Below, one piece after another: positions 63,206 through 64,000 of a stretch of DNA of 64,000 bases (the stretch's first letter is position 1; every line of letters starts with the position of its first letter). The stretch spans positions 335,181 to 399,180 of the forward strand of contig NZ_LT703006.1 in NCBI RefSeq assembly GCF_900149695.1. Reading direction: 5' to 3'. The stretch comes from Anderseniella sp. Alg231-50 (lineage in GTDB: Bacteria > Pseudomonadota > Alphaproteobacteria > Rhizobiales > Aestuariivirgaceae). The position numbers and the translations under genes are program-made. Under the pieces are notes generated by a model. The model was not told the DNA's origin. It made no database searches and saw nothing but the letters and a program-made list of their open reading frames with translations.

Positions 63206-64000
<795 letters not shown>

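Overview
The window looks like a chromosome segment of an alphaproteobacterium, most likely of the Hyphomicrobiales (Rhizobiales) type. The grounds are the gene order miaA/serB-degP-DUF2065-hflC-hflK, a BA14K-type surface protein, a DUF992-like secreted protein, moderately high GC, and a stand-alone TadV/CpaA-like prepilin peptidase. The genus cannot be told from the sequence. Most of the window is housekeeping, but 10.5-23.4 kb and 25.4-30.3 kb look accessory.

Layout. 0-10.5 kb: a type II secretion system (T2SS) split over several transcription units: gspH (cut by the left edge) and gspF leftwards, prepilin peptidase, gspG and gspK rightwards, gspL-M-C-D leftwards, gspE plus a small secreted DUF992-like protein rightwards. 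10.7-17.6 kb: a secreted 2180-residue SpvB/FG-GAP/RHS polymorphic toxin with a stop/start-overlapping, AT-rich putative immunity gene. 18.1-22 kb: a carbamoyltransferase cassette (SxtJ-like, DUF5989, NodU/CmcH-type carbamoyltransferase) beside an SGNH hydrolase, bracketed by a 34-bp imperfect direct repeat. 22.4-23.4 kb: an unknown AT-hook-like protein next to tRNA-Lys(CTT). 23.6-25.5 kb: leuA with a candidate leucine-rich leader peptide.

25.6-30.2 kb is the most interesting stretch. A 51-residue precursor-like ORF lies directly upstream of an asparagine-synthetase homologue that lacks the Cys nucleophile of the glutaminase site. An RTX protein and an HprK-like kinase follow. The small ORF has a leader with the W/Y-x2-P-x-L motif, Thr at -2, and a 20-residue core with Gly1, Asp9 and a C-terminal Ser. 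That is the pattern of a lasso peptide whose C-terminal Ser is phosphorylated by an HprK-type kinase. No B1/B2 (recognition element/leader peptidase) gene is visible, so the cluster is incomplete here or uses proteins encoded elsewhere. A roughly 77-bp imperfect repeat brackets it.

30.3-46.3 kb: metabolism. PhzF-like isomerase, a cobalamin-independent-type homocysteine S-methyltransferase, a PhyH dioxygenase, an aminotransferase-GNAT-NUDIX-RidA operon, ilvC behind a TetR gene with a palindromic operator, an SLC13/RCK transporter, and a long leftward ilvB-EamA-ilvH-LysE-pdxJ operon. ilvB is preceded by an attenuator: leader peptide MKNILVVVRTRSAGSV followed by an intrinsic terminator. 46.4-52.2 kb: a second RTX protein, a 2-hydroxyacid dehydrogenase, a cupin, a DUF6985-like protein, a BA14K protein, an MlrC-like M81 peptidase and a GNAT. 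52.2-58.1 kb: miaA, serB, a Do-family protease, DUF2065, hflC and hflK. 58.2-64 kb: S-formylglutathione hydrolase, a DMT transporter, the kynurenine operon (kynU, kynA, arylformamidase), a YaiI/DUF188 protein and the 3' part of class III alcohol dehydrogenase, which works with the S-formylglutathione hydrolase in formaldehyde oxidation.
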